A stretch of 22,134 nt of DNA from a virus: positions 1 to 22,134 of the IMG/VR virus record IMGVR_UViG_3300035145_003476. The stretch is one strand, 5' to 3'. Below, in pieces: positions 20,263 to 22,134 of this stretch. Every line of letters starts with the position of its first letter. Positions within the stretch are counted from its first letter, which is position 1. The position numbers were made by a program, and so were the translations under genes. The notes under the pieces are model-generated. The model was not told the origin of the DNA. It made no database searches and saw only the letters and a list, made by a program, of their open reading frames with translations.

Positions 20263-20263
20263 T
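20235..20263 (+). promoter_or_regulatory. Sigma70-like promoter of uvsX
   Basis: TGTACA (20235-20240), 17 bases, TATAAT (20258-20263), lying over the last codons of the methyltransferase gene with the TAA stop inside the -10. The start near 20270 gives a 26-base leader with AAGGTG before the uvsX ATG. Confidence 0.78.
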
Positions 20264-20295
20264 AGTATTGAATAATTCAAGAAAAGGTGACTTAT

Positions 20296-21366
20296 ATGTC
20301 TGTAATGGATAAACTAAAAAAGAACTCAAAGCTCGCAAATACTGAAGTTCTTTCTAAATCAAAATTTTTTACTGAAAAGGATATGGTGCCAACTGACGTA
20401 CCAATGGTAAACGTTGCATTGTCTGGCTCAGTTGATGGAGGTCTTTCACCAGGACTTACAGTTTTAGCTGGTCCATCAAAACATTTCAAAACTTCATTTG
20501 CACTACTTATGGCTGGTGCTTATATGCGAAAATATGAAGATTCTGTAATGTTATTTTATGATTCTGAATTTGGTTCACCACAATCATATTTTGAATCCTT
20601 TGACGTACCAATTGATCGTGTTTTACATACACCAATTACAAATGTCGAAGAACTAAAATTCGATCTTATCAATCAACTAGAAGCAATTGATCGTAACGAA
20701 AAAGTTATTGTTGTGATTGATTCAATTGGTAACCTTGCTTCTAAAAAAGAATTAGAAGATGCAATCAATGAAAAATCAGTTGCTGATATGTCTAGGGCAA
20801 AAGCTTTGAAAGGCTTATTTCGTATGACTACGCCGTATCTTACAATGAAAGATATTCCATTGCTTGCTGTAAATCATACTTACATGGAAATCGGTTTATT
20901 TCCAAAAGCAATTGTCGGCGGTGGCACTGGTATTTACTATTCAGCAGATAATATCTGGATTCTTGGTCGGCGTCAAAATAAAAAAGGAACAGAAGTTACT
21001 GGATATGATTTTGTAATTAATGTTGATAAGTCTCGTTATGTAAAAGAAAAATCTAAAATTCCAATTTCCGTTTCTTGGGAAGGTGGTGTTGAGCAATATT
21101 CTGGTTTACTTGAAGTTGCTTTGGCTGGTGGTTATGCACAAAAACCAAGTAATGGTTGGTATGAAACAATTGATCCTTCAACGGGTGAAGTTCTAAGTCC
21201 AAGTAAAGTACGAGAAGCTGAAACATTGACTGAAGCTTTTTGGAAACCAGTATTTGAAAAAACCAATTTCAAAGAATTCATAAAAGAACATTATACTATT
21301 GGCTACAAATCTCAAATTGATGAAGCAGCACTTGATGGTGTACTTGAAGGTGAAGATGATGTATAA
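20296..21366 (+). CDS. uvsX: UvsX recombinase (RecA-like)
   Basis: 356 aa. It forms filaments on single-stranded DNA for strand exchange and recombination-dependent replication. Walker A is GPSKHFKTS (59-67), close to the GPSKSFKS of T4 UvsX. Walker B is KVIVVIDSIGNL, and the L2-type region includes PLLAVNHTYMEIG and the GGGTGIYYSADNIWILGR segment. I chose ATG 20296, 8 bases after AAGG; a GTG nine bases upstream is in frame but overlaps the ribosome site. The C-terminus is acidic, as in T4. It has its own promoter and ends EDDV, overlapping the next gene. Confidence 0.95.
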   Translation: MSVMDKLKKNSKLANTEVLSKSKFFTEKDMVPTDVPMVNVALSGSVDGGLSPGLTVLAGPSKHFKTSFALLMAGAYMRKYEDSVMLFYDSEFGSPQSYFESFDVPIDRVLHTPITNVEELKFDLINQLEAIDRNEKVIVVIDSIGNLASKKELEDAINEKSVADMSRAKALKGLFRMTTPYLTMKDIPLLAVNHTYMEIGLFPKAIVGGGTGIYYSADNIWILGRRQNKKGTEVTGYDFVINVDKSRYVKEKSKIPISVSWEGGVEQYSGLLEVALAGGYAQKPSNGWYETIDPSTGEVLSPSKVREAETLTEAFWKPVFEKTNFKEFIKEHYTIGYKSQIDEAALDGVLEGEDDV

Positions 21367-21367
21367 T
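21339..21367 (+). promoter_or_regulatory. Possible sigma70-like promoter at the uvsX end
   Basis: TGTACT (21339-21344), 17 bases, TATAAT (21362-21367), with the uvsX stop inside the -10. It lies over the ATG of the next gene (21359), so it could only serve gp41 at 21672 or something further on. That makes it the weakest of the promoter set. Confidence 0.45.
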
Positions 21368-21721
21368 AAGATTAGTGAATTTGATTATGAAAGAATTGAA
21401 TATAGAAAAAATTCTAATCATGACTCTTTCAAAATCAAAACAGGCCAATGGACTGGAACAGTAATTACTTATGGTGAAGTAGTTATGCAAGAGCCTTTGG
21501 ATACAACACAACAAGCAAAAATGAAGTTTCAATATCAAATTGAAGAAACTCCATTAGATGCAAAAGTAATCGAAAAAGATCCCGACTTCAATAATTATGT
21601 TGGTGACATGTTACACCACATTATTGAAACCGCCCTAGAACTAAACAACTATAAAATTGGTGATATGCCTGATGGAACCGAATCTGCAAACGACAATATT
21701 GAGGAATTTAATCAACAATGA
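21359..21721 (+). CDS. Protein between uvsX and gene 41 (unknown; gene 40 position)
   Basis: 120 aa from ATG 21359, which overlaps the uvsX end by 8 bases; a longer upstream version would run inside uvsX. It begins MYNKISEFDYERIEYRKNSN. It probably has a beta-rich N-terminal half (FKIKTGQWTGTVITYGEVVM) and a helical second half (YVGDMLHHIIETALELNNY), with an acidic tail. T4 has gene 40 (114 aa) in this exact place between uvsX and 41, but I see no motif that proves homology. The gene 41 start lies inside its last 50 bases, implying translational coupling. Confidence 0.65.
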   Translation: MYNKISEFDYERIEYRKNSNHDSFKIKTGQWTGTVITYGEVVMQEPLDTTQQAKMKFQYQIEETPLDAKVIEKDPDFNNYVGDMLHHIIETALELNNYKIGDMPDGTESANDNIEEFNQQ

Positions 21722-22134
21722 AAGTTACACACGTAAAGTTATACCATTTCTAAGAAAAGAATATTTCGAGGGCGTTCAACGAGTTGTCTTCGATCAAATT
21801 ATTTCTTTTGTTGAAAAATATAATAAGCTACCTAGTGGTGAAGCTTTATCTATTGAAAGTTCCAATCAGTCAATAACTGATAGTGAATATACTGACGTAA
21901 TAAATGTCATAACAGAAATTTCTAAACCAGAAGAAATTAATTTTGAATGGTTAGTTGAAAATACAGAAAAATGGTGTCAAGATCGAGCTATTCATCTTGC
22001 AATACTAAAATCTATAAATATACTTGATGGAAAAGATTCCAAACTAACTAAAAATGCATTGCCAGAGCTTTTATCACAAGCTTTATCTGTAGCATTCGAT
22101 ACTAATATTGGTCATGATTATATAGATGATTTTC
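21672..22134 (+). CDS. 41: Replicative helicase, T4 gp41-like, 3'-partial
   Basis: The frame opens at ATG 21672 (MEPNLQTTILRNLINNESY), inside the preceding gene, and runs off the right window edge after 154 codons. The N-terminal domain shows RKVIPFLRKEYF, then VVFDQIISFVEKYNKLPSGEAL, the two-helix pattern of the DnaB-family N-terminus in T4-type gp41. WLVENTEKWCQDRAIHLAIL also fits. The ATPase domain lies beyond the window. The place after uvsX is that of T4 gene 41. A frame from the ATG at 21718 stops after 11 codons and is not used. Confidence 0.85.
   Translation, partial: MEPNLQTTILRNLINNESYTRKVIPFLRKEYFEGVQRVVFDQIISFVEKYNKLPSGEALSIESSNQSITDSEYTDVINVITEISKPEEINFEWLVENTEKWCQDRAIHLAILKSINILDGKDSKLTKNALPELLSQALSVAFDTNIGHDYIDDF

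Overview
The window is a compact, AT-rich, single-direction segment (every supported gene is on the + strand, with many 1-30 base overlaps) from a T4-like myovirus. It carries the T4 replication core: sliding clamp gp45, clamp loader gp44/gp62, translational repressor RegA, DNA polymerase gp43, UvsX recombinase and the start of helicase gp41. Several features point to an alphaproteobacterial, probably marine SAR11-like host. These are a circularly permuted two-piece tmRNA whose tag starts ANDNFA, a DUF1127 protein, a YdcH/DUF465 protein, and CobS, Hsp20 and MazG-like genes of the kind found in marine T4-like phages. The host assignment is inference; no structural genes are present to help.

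Layout. 1-3162: a CobT-like VWA protein (5' end outside the window) and a CobS/MoxR-like AAA+ ATPase. 3155-7168: a DUF3310 protein, gp45, two small proteins, a thioredoxin-like protein, gp44, a glutaredoxin, gp62 and RegA. 7179-10673: an accessory block between regA and gene 43. It holds a histone-H1-like tail protein, the permuted tmRNA, an exported glycine-zipper protein, Hsp20, a DUF1127 protein, a GC-rich 58-aa gene, an alternative oxidase, a periplasmic c-type cytochrome and a 74-aa protein, closed by a clean intrinsic terminator. 10738-13269: gp43. 13280-20262: a DUF465 protein, a phosphomannomutase-type HAD enzyme, a MazG-like pyrophosphohydrolase, an AEP-type primase-polymerase, a PD-(D/E)XK nuclease, an Nmad1-like protein, a ribbon-helix-helix protein, a nucleotidyltransferase, a dCMP hydroxymethylase-like enzyme, a dCMP deaminase, a GT-A-like glycosyltransferase and a C5-cytosine methyltransferase. 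20296-end: UvsX, a 120-aa protein in the gene-40 position, and the start of gp41.

Three systems stand out. First, the tmRNA: acceptor piece upstream, 104-base intervening segment, then coding piece with intact tag frame ANDNFAPSELALAA-stop, a G:U at the third acceptor pair and its own terminator. Second, a respiratory pair: a di-iron alternative oxidase with all six metal ligands, overlapping a c-type cytochrome with signal peptide, CxxCH and axial Met. Third, a cytosine-modification module. The gp42-like enzyme has the Asp that marks dCMP hydroxymethylase, and the glycosyltransferase ends in the same heptapeptide (SIEDFFG) as the DNA polymerase. This suggests it is tethered to the sliding clamp and modifies DNA behind the fork.

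Transcription appears to use a family of sigma70-like promoters, T(T/G)TAC(A/T/G) - 17 bases - TATAAT/TAGAAT. Eight are visible and four have the -10 hexamer overlapping the stop codon of the preceding gene. One exact T4-type late promoter (TATAAATA) precedes hsp20.
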